DNA of 11,629 bases, from positions 1-11,629 of the forward strand of contig JALSPT010000131.1 in NCBI GenBank assembly GCA_026985785.1, written 5' to 3'. This stretch comes from Anaerolineales bacterium (GTDB lineage: Bacteria; Chloroflexota; Anaerolineae; Anaerolineales; DRMV01). The position numbers and the translations under genes are program-made. The notes under the pieces are model-generated. The model had not been told where the DNA came from, ran no database searches, and was given only the letters and a program-made list of their open reading frames with translations. This document shows positions 1 through 7,800 of this stretch, piece by piece (position 1 is the first letter of the stretch; every line of letters starts with the position of its first letter).

Positions 1-373
1 GGGCTTCGGCCAGCAGCCGCTGGCGCAGTTTGTCGGGCGTGCCCACGCAGGCGCGGGCAACGCGCATCATGCGCTCCAGCGCCCACTGGAGGTTGACCGC
101 GGTGGGGCGCGCCTGGGCAAGCACCTCCGCCGCCTGCTGCAAATCGTGCAGCAGGTCGGGCAGGGTATCGGCCTGGGATTGGAAGCCTGCCAGCGCGAGG
201 CCAAAGGCCGCCGCCGCGCCGATGGCCGGCGCGCCGCGCACCACCATCGTGCGGATGGCTTCGGCGGTTTCCTGGTAGGTTTTTATTTTGGCTATACGAA
301 GTTCGGACGGCAACAAGCGCTGGTCAATCAACACCAAGGCGTGGGCATTGCCATCCCAATCCACGGTTCGCAT
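1..373 (-). CDS. mtnA: S-methyl-5-thioribose-1-phosphate isomerase, N-terminal part (cut by window edge)
   Basis: The enzyme isomerises 5-methylthioribose-1-phosphate to 5-methylthioribulose-1-phosphate in the cytoplasmic methionine salvage pathway. Only the first 124 codons are inside the window; the family is usually about 340-370 residues. Reading leftward from the ATG at 373, the protein shows the hallmark N-terminal block of this family: ALVLIDQRLLPSEL at residues 12-25, then an ETAEAIRTMVVRGAPAIGAA stretch at about 35-54. The glycine-rich VVRGAPAIG segment is the family signature. The start is supported by an AGAGGTGA ribosome binding site (379-386) five bases upstream of the ATG. The gene is divergent from the signalling operon to its right and has its own promoter. 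The eIF2B-alpha/delta-like regulatory homologues share the fold, but the close match to the N-terminal block favours MtnA. The catalytic Cys and Asp lie outside the window and cannot be checked. Confidence 0.9.
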   Translation of the reverse strand, partial: MRTVDWDGNAHALVLIDQRLLPSELRIAKIKTYQETAEAIRTMVVRGAPAIGAAAAFGLALAGFQSQADTLPDLLHDLQQAAEVLAQARPTAVNLQWALERMMRVARACVGTPDKLRQRLLAEA

Positions 374-407
374 CGAAGTCACCTCTTGCTGAAGGATTGA
401 CAACACG

Positions 408-431
408 AAAAAGCGCCCTCCTCGAGGGCGC
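408..431 (-). terminator. Terminator-like hairpin inside the mtnA leader (possible attenuator)
   Basis: GCGCCCTC (413-420) and GAGGGCGC (424-431) form a perfect 8-bp GC-rich stem with a 3-base loop. On the minus strand the stem is followed directly by five T residues (408-412); on the plus strand it is followed by C-rich sequence, so the orientation is minus. It lies between the predicted mtnA promoter and the mtnA ribosome binding site, near nucleotides 10-28 of the transcript. No gene ends on this strand just upstream that would need a terminator. Attenuation or 5'-end protection of the mRNA are both possible. Confidence 0.5.
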
Positions 432-447
432 CCCTCCCGCCAGCATA

Positions 448-476
448 AGTGTATCATGAGGCCAAAAAATCGCCAA
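448..476 (-). promoter_or_regulatory. Sigma-70-type promoter for mtnA
   Basis: On the minus strand a TTGGCG -35 element (471-476) is separated by exactly 17 bases from a TACACT -10 element (448-453). Both differ from consensus at two positions. Transcription would begin near 441, giving a leader of roughly 68 bases before the mtnA ATG at 373. This is read from the sequence only; no start site has been mapped. Confidence 0.6.
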
Positions 477-515
477 GGCCGACTCAAGCCCGCCACACGC
501 AATCCAATTTTAGGG

Positions 516-521
516 TAAAAT
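516..521 (+). promoter_or_regulatory. Possible -10 element for the receiver-ATPase operon
   Basis: TAAAAT at 516-521 matches the -10 consensus at five of six positions and sits about 68 bases before the chosen ATG at 589. No convincing -35 element lies 16-18 bases upstream (CCACAC at 493-498), so the call is weak. If it is correct, transcription starts near 528 and the in-frame ATG at 520 cannot be used. Confidence 0.3.
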
Positions 522-546
522 GGGAGCGACAACTCTTGGGGAAGTT

Positions 547-565
547 TACCGGCAACCTACCGGTG
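547..565 (+). promoter_or_regulatory. Small hairpin in the leader of the receiver-ATPase gene
   Basis: ACCGG (548-552) pairs with CCGGT (560-564) around a seven-base loop, with a possible T-G pair extending it. It ends ten bases before the AAGGAG ribosome binding site at 575-580 and has no following T-run, so it is not a terminator. It may only be incidental structure; a role in translation control is speculative. Confidence 0.25.
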
Positions 566-588
566 CGCCTACGCAAGGAGAAAGGCCA

Positions 589-1746
589 ATGGCAAACGAA
601 AAAATCCTTATCGTCGACGACGACTTAGACACCCTAAAACTCGTGGGCGTCATGCTGCAGCGTAAGGGCTATCGCATCCTGGCTGCCAACAGCGGCGCCA
701 AAGCACTGGCGATGGTAAAAGAAAGCCCCCCCGACCTGATCCTGCTGGACGTGATGATGCCCGACATGGACGGCTTCGAAGTCACCCGCCGCCTGCGCGC
801 CGATCCAGAGACAGCCAGCATTCCCATCTTGATGTTTACTGCCAAAAGTCAGGTGGACGACAAATTGACCGGATTCGATGCCGGGGCTGACGACTACCTA
901 ACCAAACCTGCCCATCCCGCCGAATTGCTGGCACGTGTCAAAAAACTCCTCGCCCATGCTCCAGCAGTAGCCTCCAGCCACAGCCCCGCCTCTCCTCCCC
1001 CGCCGCCCGGATGGACAATCGGGGTAGTGGGAGCCAAAGGAGGGGTTGGCGTCACCACCATCGCTCTTTCGCTGGGCCTCATGCTTCATCAGGAAACCAA
1101 GGAAAGCGTGGTCATCGCCGAACTGCGCCCCGGCCAGGGTACCATGGGGTTGGAACTGGGGCATCCCGCTTTGGGAGGGCTGGCTTCACTGCTTGGCAAG
1201 TCGGCTGCGCACATTACACCCCAGGTTGTCCAGGATGCCCTGGTGAGTTACCTTCCCAACGTTCGGCTGCTGCTGGCCTCCTACGACCCCGCAGAAACGC
1301 CAAAAGAAAATATCGCCACCATGGAGGCTATTGTCCGGCATCTTCGCCACATGGGCAAATTCATCGTACTCGACCTCGGCCCCACATTACAACCTGTAAC
1401 CCACAAGATACTTCCCCTTTGCGACGAAATCCTCCTGGTGATTGAAAATTACCCTCACGCGATCAAAATTGCCAAGAACATCATCGATTACCTCCTGATG
1501 CATGGTATTGGGCAAGGGCGTATGAGCGGTGTCCTCAACAACCGCACCCGCTCCGACGTCCAGCTCTCGTGGACCGAGGTCCAAACCCGCCTGGGAATCC
1601 CCATTGCCACAGTCATCCCACCAGTACCAGAAATCGCGTATCGGGCACAAAAAAGCGGAAAACCCATCATCCTGTTACAACCCCACGGCCTGGTAGCCAG
1701 CCAAATGGGACGTCTAGTACGCGCCGAGATCCAAAAAGCCACCTAA
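589..1746 (+). CDS. Response-regulator receiver fused to TadZ/CpaE-like (MinD/ParA family) ATPase
   Basis: The 385-residue protein joins two modules. Residues 4-121 are a CheY-type receiver with the acidic pocket D10-D12, phospho-acceptor D54 in LILLDVMMPDMDG, switch T84 and K106 in the YLTKP motif. A Pro/Ala/Ser-rich linker (about 124-141) follows. Residues 143-385 are a MinD/ParA-type ATPase with a deviant Walker A at 148-157 (GAKGGVGVTT, signature lysine K150) and a Walker B at 258-265 (FIVLDLGP, D262). The fusion resembles TadZ/CpaE, which place Tad/Flp pili at the pole, but no other pilus gene is in view. The switch-I segment reads VVIAELRPG where MinD proteins usually have a D-x-D pair, so hydrolysis may be weak. 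The ATG at 589 is chosen because AAGGAG (575-580) lies eight bases upstream and the receiver fold begins at once; an in-frame ATG at 520 adds 23 residues without homology-like features. It heads a four-gene unit that includes a histidine kinase, a plausible phosphodonor. Confidence 0.85.
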   Translation: MANEKILIVDDDLDTLKLVGVMLQRKGYRILAANSGAKALAMVKESPPDLILLDVMMPDMDGFEVTRRLRADPETASIPILMFTAKSQVDDKLTGFDAGADDYLTKPAHPAELLARVKKLLAHAPAVASSHSPASPPPPPGWTIGVVGAKGGVGVTTIALSLGLMLHQETKESVVIAELRPGQGTMGLELGHPALGGLASLLGKSAAHITPQVVQDALVSYLPNVRLLLASYDPAETPKENIATMEAIVRHLRHMGKFIVLDLGPTLQPVTHKILPLCDEILLVIENYPHAIKIAKNIIDYLLMHGIGQGRMSGVLNNRTRSDVQLSWTEVQTRLGIPIATVIPPVPEIAYRAQKSGKPIILLQPHGLVASQMGRLVRAEIQKAT

Positions 1747-1756
1747 ACACGCTCTC

Positions 1757-2536
1757 ATGCTCATGTCTTCCGCCGATCCACTCACCTTCCAAATAGAACA
1801 AGCCGCCGCCCTCATCCGGCAGGCGCGACGTGGCGGCGTGCTAACCGGAGCAGGTATTTCCACCCCTTCCGGCATCCCCGACTTTCGCTCACCCCACAGC
1901 GGGCTATGGCAGCAACACGACCCATTGGAGGTTGCCTCACTCTCAGCCTTTCGACACCATCCGGAACACTTTTTCACTTGGGTGCGCCCGTTGCTGGAAA
2001 GCATCCTCGCTGCCGAGCCCAATGCTGCCCACCGCGCCATAGCCCAAATGCAACACGCCGGGCATTTCGCAGGCATCATCACCCAAAATATCGACGGACT
2101 GCACCAAAAAGCGGGCTCAACCGAGGTCATCGAAGTCCACGGTTCGCTTACCACGGCTACCTGCACCCAGTGCTATCGCGTCTATGAAAGTGCCCAATTC
2201 CTGCCCGACTTCATGGAAAAAGGCACCCTGCCGCGCTGCCCTCACTGCGGCGGCGTCCTCAAGCCCGACGTGGTGCTCTTTGGTGAACAACTGCCCTGGC
2301 AGGCATGGGAAGCCGCCGAACGGCTGGCACGCGAGTGTGACCTCTGCCTAGTAGCAGGCTCCTCGTTAGCCGTGATGCCGGTTGCCCGCCTGCCGATCGA
2401 AGCCGCCCGCCAAGGCGCGGCGCTCATCATCGTGAACCAGACCCCCACCTACCTCGACGAGCGCGCCGACGTCGTGCTGCGCGGCGACGTCGCTGAGGTG
2501 CTCCCCCGTATTACCGAAAAAGTGCTCACACCATGA
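1757..2536 (+). CDS. Sir2-family NAD-dependent protein deacylase (sirtuin)
   Basis: The 259-residue cytoplasmic enzyme should remove acetyl or other acyl groups from lysines using NAD, releasing nicotinamide and O-acyl-ADP-ribose. All signature elements are present: GAGIS at 31-35 followed by TPSGIPDFRS at 36-45 (NAD binding), TQNIDGLH at 109-116, catalytic H128 in the VHGS motif, a zinc site of C136/C139 and C161/C164, the KPDVVLFGE segment and the GSS motif near the C terminus. Length is normal for bacterial sirtuins. The TPSGIPDFR sequence recalls the Thermotoga-type (class U) enzymes, from memory of the family. The ATG at 1757 or the in-frame ATG at 1763 could start it; neither has a clear Shine-Dalgarno sequence, and the upstream stop is ten bases away, so translation probably depends on coupling. 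Its own stop overlaps the next gene's start (ATGA, 2533-2536). Substrate is unknown; the receiver-ATPase and kinase beside it are candidates. Confidence 0.93.
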   Translation: MLMSSADPLTFQIEQAAALIRQARRGGVLTGAGISTPSGIPDFRSPHSGLWQQHDPLEVASLSAFRHHPEHFFTWVRPLLESILAAEPNAAHRAIAQMQHAGHFAGIITQNIDGLHQKAGSTEVIEVHGSLTTATCTQCYRVYESAQFLPDFMEKGTLPRCPHCGGVLKPDVVLFGEQLPWQAWEAAERLARECDLCLVAGSSLAVMPVARLPIEAARQGAALIIVNQTPTYLDERADVVLRGDVAEVLPRITEKVLTP

Positions 2537-3735
2537 CCCCTCCCGCCCACCTCCCCCCCGAAGCGTACCACCGCTTGCTGGAGATTTCGCGCGCCCTGGC
2601 CGCCACACTGGATCTGGACCCCCTGCTGACCCAAATTGTGCATGCCGCCGCCGACCTAAGCGATGCAGAAGCCGCCTCCATCCTCCTCTACGACCCCCAA
2701 AGCCGTGAACTCCACTTCCAGACGGCTACCAACCTGACCAACGGCCTCAAAAAAGGCACGGCCGTTCCTCTTGATCACAGCATCGCAGGCCTGGCGCTCA
2801 AGCGCAAAACGCCCATCCGCCGCGTCAACGTCCGGCAGGACGCCGACCACTATGGACGTCTGGACGAAATCACCCACGTCCAAACGCGCACGCTGATTGC
2901 CGTTCCCCTCATTGCCAACGGCCAACCCGTGGGCGTGTTGGAAGCGATCAACAAGCGGGAGGGGGCATTTACCGATGCCGACGAAGAGATCCTCACCGCG
3001 CTGGCCGCCCATGCCGCCGTAGCCATCCAAAATGCCCGTCTGTTCCAACAATCCGACCTGATTGCCGAACTGGTACACGAAATCCGTACACCGCTGGGTG
3101 CTATTTTGGCTGCCAGCCAATTGCTTCGCATGCCTCAAATCTCGGAAGAACAGCGCCAGCGCACCATCGAAACCATCGAACAGCAAGCGCGCTACTTGAA
3201 CGAACTCACCACAACTTTTCTCGACATGGCGCGCTTGGAATCGGGACGGGTGCGTTTCGAGCGCAACAGGATCGACGTCGGGGCATTGCTTCAGGAAGTG
3301 GCGCGGATGTTTGCAGCAGAAGCACAAAAACGTGGCATCCAGATGGAAATCAACATCCCAGAGAACCTGCAGCCCCTGGTGGCCGACCGGGCCAAAATCA
3401 AACAGGTGCTCATCAACCTGGTCAGCAACGCGCTGAAATACAACCGCCCCCACGGCAAAGTGCGGCTGGCGGCCTACCACGAAGACGGCCACATCAGCAT
3501 CACCGTCAGCGATACCGGCCCCGGCATTGCCCCCCAGCACCTCAAGCACCTGTTCGGCAAGTTCTACCGCGTGCCGGGGAGCGAAAAACAAGCCAGAGGG
3601 ACGGGGCTGGGGCTCTACATCTGCAAGCGCATCGTGGAAGCCCATCGGGGGGAAATGCGTGTCAAAAGCACACTCGGCCAGGGCACGACGTTCATCGTCA
3701 CCTTACCCTTGAGGGAAGAGGATGAGCAACCTTAG
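2533..3735 (+). CDS. Soluble GAF-domain sensor histidine kinase
   Basis: The 400-residue protein is a complete kinase with no membrane segment, so it should sense a cytoplasmic signal. A GAF domain spans about residues 12-170. A HisKA dimerisation domain follows with the H-box LVHEIRTPLGAI and phospho-acceptor H182. The HATPase domain (about 280-395) has the N-box (N295 and N299 in LINLVSNALKYN), G1 box DTGPGI at 327-332, F-box LFGKFYR and G2 box GTGLGL at 356-361. The start ATG overlaps the sirtuin stop by four bases, a classic coupling arrangement, and the end overlaps the transpeptidase gene by 14 bases. No receiver is fused to it; the nearest is the receiver-ATPase two genes upstream in the same unit, which is its likely partner (inference). 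The GAF ligand cannot be told from sequence. Confidence 0.93.
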   Translation: MTPPAHLPPEAYHRLLEISRALAATLDLDPLLTQIVHAAADLSDAEAASILLYDPQSRELHFQTATNLTNGLKKGTAVPLDHSIAGLALKRKTPIRRVNVRQDADHYGRLDEITHVQTRTLIAVPLIANGQPVGVLEAINKREGAFTDADEEILTALAAHAAVAIQNARLFQQSDLIAELVHEIRTPLGAILAASQLLRMPQISEEQRQRTIETIEQQARYLNELTTTFLDMARLESGRVRFERNRIDVGALLQEVARMFAAEAQKRGIQMEINIPENLQPLVADRAKIKQVLINLVSNALKYNRPHGKVRLAAYHEDGHISITVSDTGPGIAPQHLKHLFGKFYRVPGSEKQARGTGLGLYICKRIVEAHRGEMRVKSTLGQGTTFIVTLPLREEDEQP

Positions 3736-4765
3736 CCGCCGCGAAGTGCTGAAACTCTCCTTGCTTAGCCTGACCGGCCTGGCGTGGCGCCCCCTTGCAC
3801 GGCGGCTGCACGCCGTCAACACCCCGCCTTTCATCGCTTTGGTGCGCACCACGATCGCCAACGTCCCCCTCTATCAGGAACCCGACGTCCGTAGCCCCCA
3901 ACGCTTCACCTTACCGCGAGACAGCATCCTACCCGTACAGGCCGAAATCCACGCGCCGCTGGGGCGGCTGAACCCGCGCTGGTATCGCGTGCCGGGGGGC
4001 TACCTCCACGCCACCTACACCCAGCGGGTGCAATTCCGCACCAACCCGGTGGCCACTTTCATCCCTCCAGAGGGAAGGATCGCCGAAGTCACCGTCCCCT
4101 ACACCCAAACGTGGCAACGCCTTCCCGACGGCAGCCGCAAGCCCCTCTACCGCCTATACTACGGGTCGGTGCACTGGATTACCGACGTCCGACTGGGCGA
4201 CCACGGCGAGCCAATTTACGAGATCACCGACGATCTACTCAAAGTGCCCTATGAGGTGTACGCGCCCCACCTGCGCCTGATCGCGCCGGTAGAGGTCGCC
4301 CCCATCCACCCCGACGTGCCGGGGCGCGAAAAATGGCTGGAGGTCGACCTGAAAACCCAACAAACCATCGCCTACGAAGGCAACCAAGCCGTGCGCAGGA
4401 TGGCCATCTCCTCCGGCATCCCCAGCGACAAGCCCACCGACAACGGCGTCCCCACCCGCACCCCTTCAGGGCGCTTCCGCATCTTCGACAAACTACCCAC
4501 CCGCCACATGGGCAACGGCGACCTGACCTCCTCACTGGAAGCCTACGAACTGCCCGGCGTGCCGTGGGTGAGTTTCTTCGTCGATACGGGGGTTGCCTTT
4601 CACGGCACTTACTGGCACGACAACTTTGGTCACCCCATGAGCCACGGCTGCATCAACATGCGCAACGAAGATGCCCTGTGGGTTTTCCGCTGGAGCACGC
4701 CCACCTACGAGCCCTTCAAATTCGAAGCCCAGGGCAACGGCACACGCGTCTGGGTGCACGAATAA
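3722..4765 (+). CDS. Exported L,D-transpeptidase (YkuD family) with Tat-type signal
   Basis: The 347-residue protein starts with a twin-arginine motif, SRREVLK at residues 5-11, followed by a short hydrophobic run to about residue 22, suggesting export in folded form. Residues about 36-105 (IALVRTTIANVPLYQEP onward) look like an SH3-like wall-binding module. The YkuD catalytic domain covers about 200-345: residues KWLEVDLKTQQTIAYEG begin it and the active site is H293/SHGCIN with H308 and nucleophile C310 (S307-H308-G309-C310). The family makes 3-3 cross-links in peptidoglycan or attaches proteins to it. The ATG overlaps the kinase stop by 14 bases and has a GGGAAGAGG purine run directly upstream. 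It is last in the unit and is followed by a strong terminator hairpin. A role in envelope remodelling under control of the upstream signalling genes is inference. Confidence 0.9.
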   Translation: MSNLSRREVLKLSLLSLTGLAWRPLARRLHAVNTPPFIALVRTTIANVPLYQEPDVRSPQRFTLPRDSILPVQAEIHAPLGRLNPRWYRVPGGYLHATYTQRVQFRTNPVATFIPPEGRIAEVTVPYTQTWQRLPDGSRKPLYRLYYGSVHWITDVRLGDHGEPIYEITDDLLKVPYEVYAPHLRLIAPVEVAPIHPDVPGREKWLEVDLKTQQTIAYEGNQAVRRMAISSGIPSDKPTDNGVPTRTPSGRFRIFDKLPTRHMGNGDLTSSLEAYELPGVPWVSFFVDTGVAFHGTYWHDNFGHPMSHGCINMRNEDALWVFRWSTPTYEPFKFEAQGNGTRVWVHE

Positions 4766-4799
4766 AAAAACAGACCTGACGATGGTGTCAGGTCTGTTT
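4764..4799. terminator. Bidirectional intrinsic terminator between convergent operons
   Basis: AAACAGACCTGAC (4768-4780) and GTCAGGTCTGTTT (4787-4799) form a perfect 13-bp stem with a six-base loop. On the minus strand the stem runs into seven T residues in total (4764-4770), a strong terminator 21 bases past the nifJ stop. On the plus strand only three T residues follow the core stem, so termination of the transpeptidase transcript is probably weaker but likely. It fills most of the 55-base gap between the two convergent genes. Confidence 0.88.
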
Positions 4800-4820
4800 G
4801 GGCATCAGGGGGAAGCGGCT

Positions 4821-7800
4821 CTATTTGCCGTTGCCATCCTCGCCAAGATCGAACTTCATCTGCGCCCACATCTTGTACATCTGCCAGCGCATGTTGACGT
4901 CTTCCTGCGCCTTGGCCAACAGTTCCTCAGCGCGGTCGGGCATCGCCCGCAGCAGCATGGTGTAGCGCGTTTCGTTGTACACGTACTCGTGTAGCGGGAT
5001 CTTCGGGTCACGCGAATCCAGTTGCAACGGGCTCTTGCCCTGCTTGATGCGGCGCGGGTCGAAGCGCATCAGCGGCCAGTAGCCGGAATCCACGGCTTTC
5101 TTCTGCTGGTCGAAGCCATAGCGCAGGTCGTAGCCATGCGCGATGCAGTGTGCATAAGCGATGATGAGCGAGGGGCCGGGGTAGGATTCGGCTTCCAGGA
5201 AGGCTTTGGTGGTGTGGGCATCGTTGGCGCCCATCGCTACGCGAGCGACATAGACGTTGCCATAGGTCATGGCCATCATGGCGAGGTCTTTCTTCGGCAA
5301 CGGCTTGCCGGCAGCAGCAAACTTGGCAACTGCTGCCCGCGGTGTGGCTTTGGACATCTGCCCACCGGTGTTGGAGTACACCTCGGTATCCAGCACCAGG
5401 ATGTTGACATCGCGCCCGGAAGCCAGGACGTGGTCGAGACCACCATAGCCGATGTCGTAAGCCCAGCCATCGCCGCCGACAATCCACACGCTGCGTTTGA
5501 CCAGCGCGTCGGCCACATGGAGCAAATCCTTCACCTTGGGCGTCTGCTCCATCTTCTCGAGGCGCTTTTTCAGTTCGGCCACGCGCTCACGCTGGGCGTT
5601 GATGCCTTCTTCCGTGCTTTGGTCGGCGTTGAGGATGGCCTCGGCCAATTCCTCGCCGATTTGAGCGGCCATCATCTCCACAAGTTCGAGGGCGTATTCG
5701 CGCTGTTTGTCCAGCGCCACCCGCATCCCAAGGCCAAACTCGGCGTTATCCTCGAAGAGCGAGTTGGACCACGCGGGGCCACGGCCATCGCGGTTGAACG
5801 CCCAAGGCGTGGTCGGCAGGTTGCCGCCGTAAATCGAGGAGCAGCCAGTTGCGTTGGCCACCAGCGCACGATCGCCGAACAGGCGGGTGAGCAACGAGAG
5901 ATAAGGCGTCTCACCGCAGCCGGGGCAGGCGCCGGAAAACTCGAACAGCGGCTCCAGCAGTTGAACGTCTTTGACGACGTTGAACTTGAGTTCCTTGCGC
6001 GGCGGGTCGGGCAAATTGAGGAAGAATTCCCAATTCTCGGCTTCCTGCTCGCGCAGCGGTGGTTGCGGGCGCATGTTGATGGCCTTGCGGCTGGGGTCTT
6101 TCTTGTCCACCGCCGGGCAGGCCTCGACGCACAGGCCGCAGCCGGTGCAGTCCTCGGGCGCGACCTGGATGGTGTAGGCCATGCCCTTGAACTGGCGCCA
6201 TTTGGCATCCATGTGCTTGAAGGTGGGCGGGGCATCTTCCAACAAAGCCGGGTCGTATACCTTCGCTCGGATGACCGCGTGCGGGCAGGCCATCACGCAC
6301 TTACCGCACTGGATACAGAGGTCGGTTTCCCAGACCGGAATTTCCAACGCGATGTTGCGTTTCTCCCAACGGGTGGTGCCGCTGGGATAGGTGCCGTCGG
6401 CGGGCAACATGCTGGTGGGGATCTGGTCGCCCTCACCGGCAATCATCTTGGCGGTGACTTTCTGCACGAACTCCGGCGCTTCGGGCGGCACCGGCGGGCG
6501 CATGTCGAAGGTAGAAGTCACCTTGTCGGGCACTTTCACCTCGTGCAAGTGCGCCAGGGCAGCATCCACCGCGGCGAAGTTCTTCTTGACGATGTCTTCG
6601 CCTTTCCGGCCATAGGTCTTCTTGATGGCCTCCTTGATCTTGGCAATGGCCTCGTCGCGCGGCAGAATGCCGCTGATGGCGAAGAACGCCGTCTGCAAGA
6701 TGGTGTTGATGCGCCCTCCCATGCCGGTTTCGCGGGCCACTTTGTAGCCGTCGATGACGAAGAAGCGCAGTTTCTTGTCGATGATTTGCTGCTGCACGGT
6801 GCGCGGCAGTTTGTCCCACACTTCGTCGGGGCCGTACGGGCTGTTGAGCAGGAAGGTCGCGCCTTCCTGAGCCACTTTGAGCATGTTGACCCGCTCCAGG
6901 AAAGAGAACTGGTGGCAGGCCACGAAGTTGGCCTTGCTGATGAGGTAAGTCGAGCGGATGGGGTTGGGGCCAAAGCGCAGGTGCGAGGTGGTCATCGAGC
7001 CCGCTTTCCGCGAGTCGTACACGAAATAGCCCTGCGCCCAGTTGTCGGTTTCGGTGCCGATGATCTTGATGCTGTTCTTGTTGGCACCCACCGTGCCGTC
7101 GGAACCCAGTCCGAAGAACACGGCGCGCACGGTCTCGGGATCCTCGGTAGAGAAGGAGGGGTCGTATTCGATGCTGGTGTGGGTCAGGTCGTCGTAGATA
7201 CCCACCGTAAAGTGGTTCTTGGGCTCGTCCTTGGTCATTTCGTCGAAGATGCCCTTGACCATGGCGGGGGTAAATTCCTTGGAAGAGAGGCCATAGCGGC
7301 CACCGATCACGCGCGGGCGGGTGTCGAAGGGTGCTTCGCCGCGTTCGTAAGCCTCGTTGATCGCCGAGACGATGTCCAGGTAAAGCGGTTCGCCGGCGCT
7401 GCCGGGCTCCTTGGTGCGGTCCAGGGCGGCGATCACTTTCACCGTCTTGGGCAGCGCAGCCAAGAAATGCTCCACCGAGAAAGGCCGATAGAGGCGCACC
7501 TTGAGGACGCCCACCTTTTCGCCCATCTTCTGGGTGAGGTAATCCACAGCCTCGTGGGCGGTATCGGCGCCGGAGCCCATCAGCACGATGACGCGCTCGG
7601 CATCGGGCGCGCCGACGTATTCGAACAATTTGTACTGCCGCCCCACGATGCTCGCGAATTTGTCCATCGCCCGCTGAACGATTTCCGGCGTGGCAAGGTA
7701 GTAGGGGTTGACGGTTTCGCGCGCCTGGAAGAAAACGTCGGGGTTCTGTGCCGTACCGCGGATGAATGGGCGCTCTGGGTTGAGCGCGCGCTCGCGGTGG

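Noticed and set aside
520..588. Upstream ATG at 520 as start of the receiver-ATPase
   Set aside because: It coincides with the candidate -10 element, lacks a ribosome binding site and adds 23 residues not belonging to the receiver fold. The ATG at 589 has AAGGAG eight bases upstream.
374..588. Riboswitch (SAM or c-di-GMP type) in the mtnA / receiver-ATPase intergenic region
   Set aside because: Only simple hairpins are visible; the leaders are about 60-70 bases and I could not find the conserved core of any known class.
2656..3645. A 329-codon minus-strand open frame antisense to the histidine kinase
   Set aside because: It has no recognisable motif, and the plus strand has all kinase boxes in order. 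It is a codon-bias shadow.
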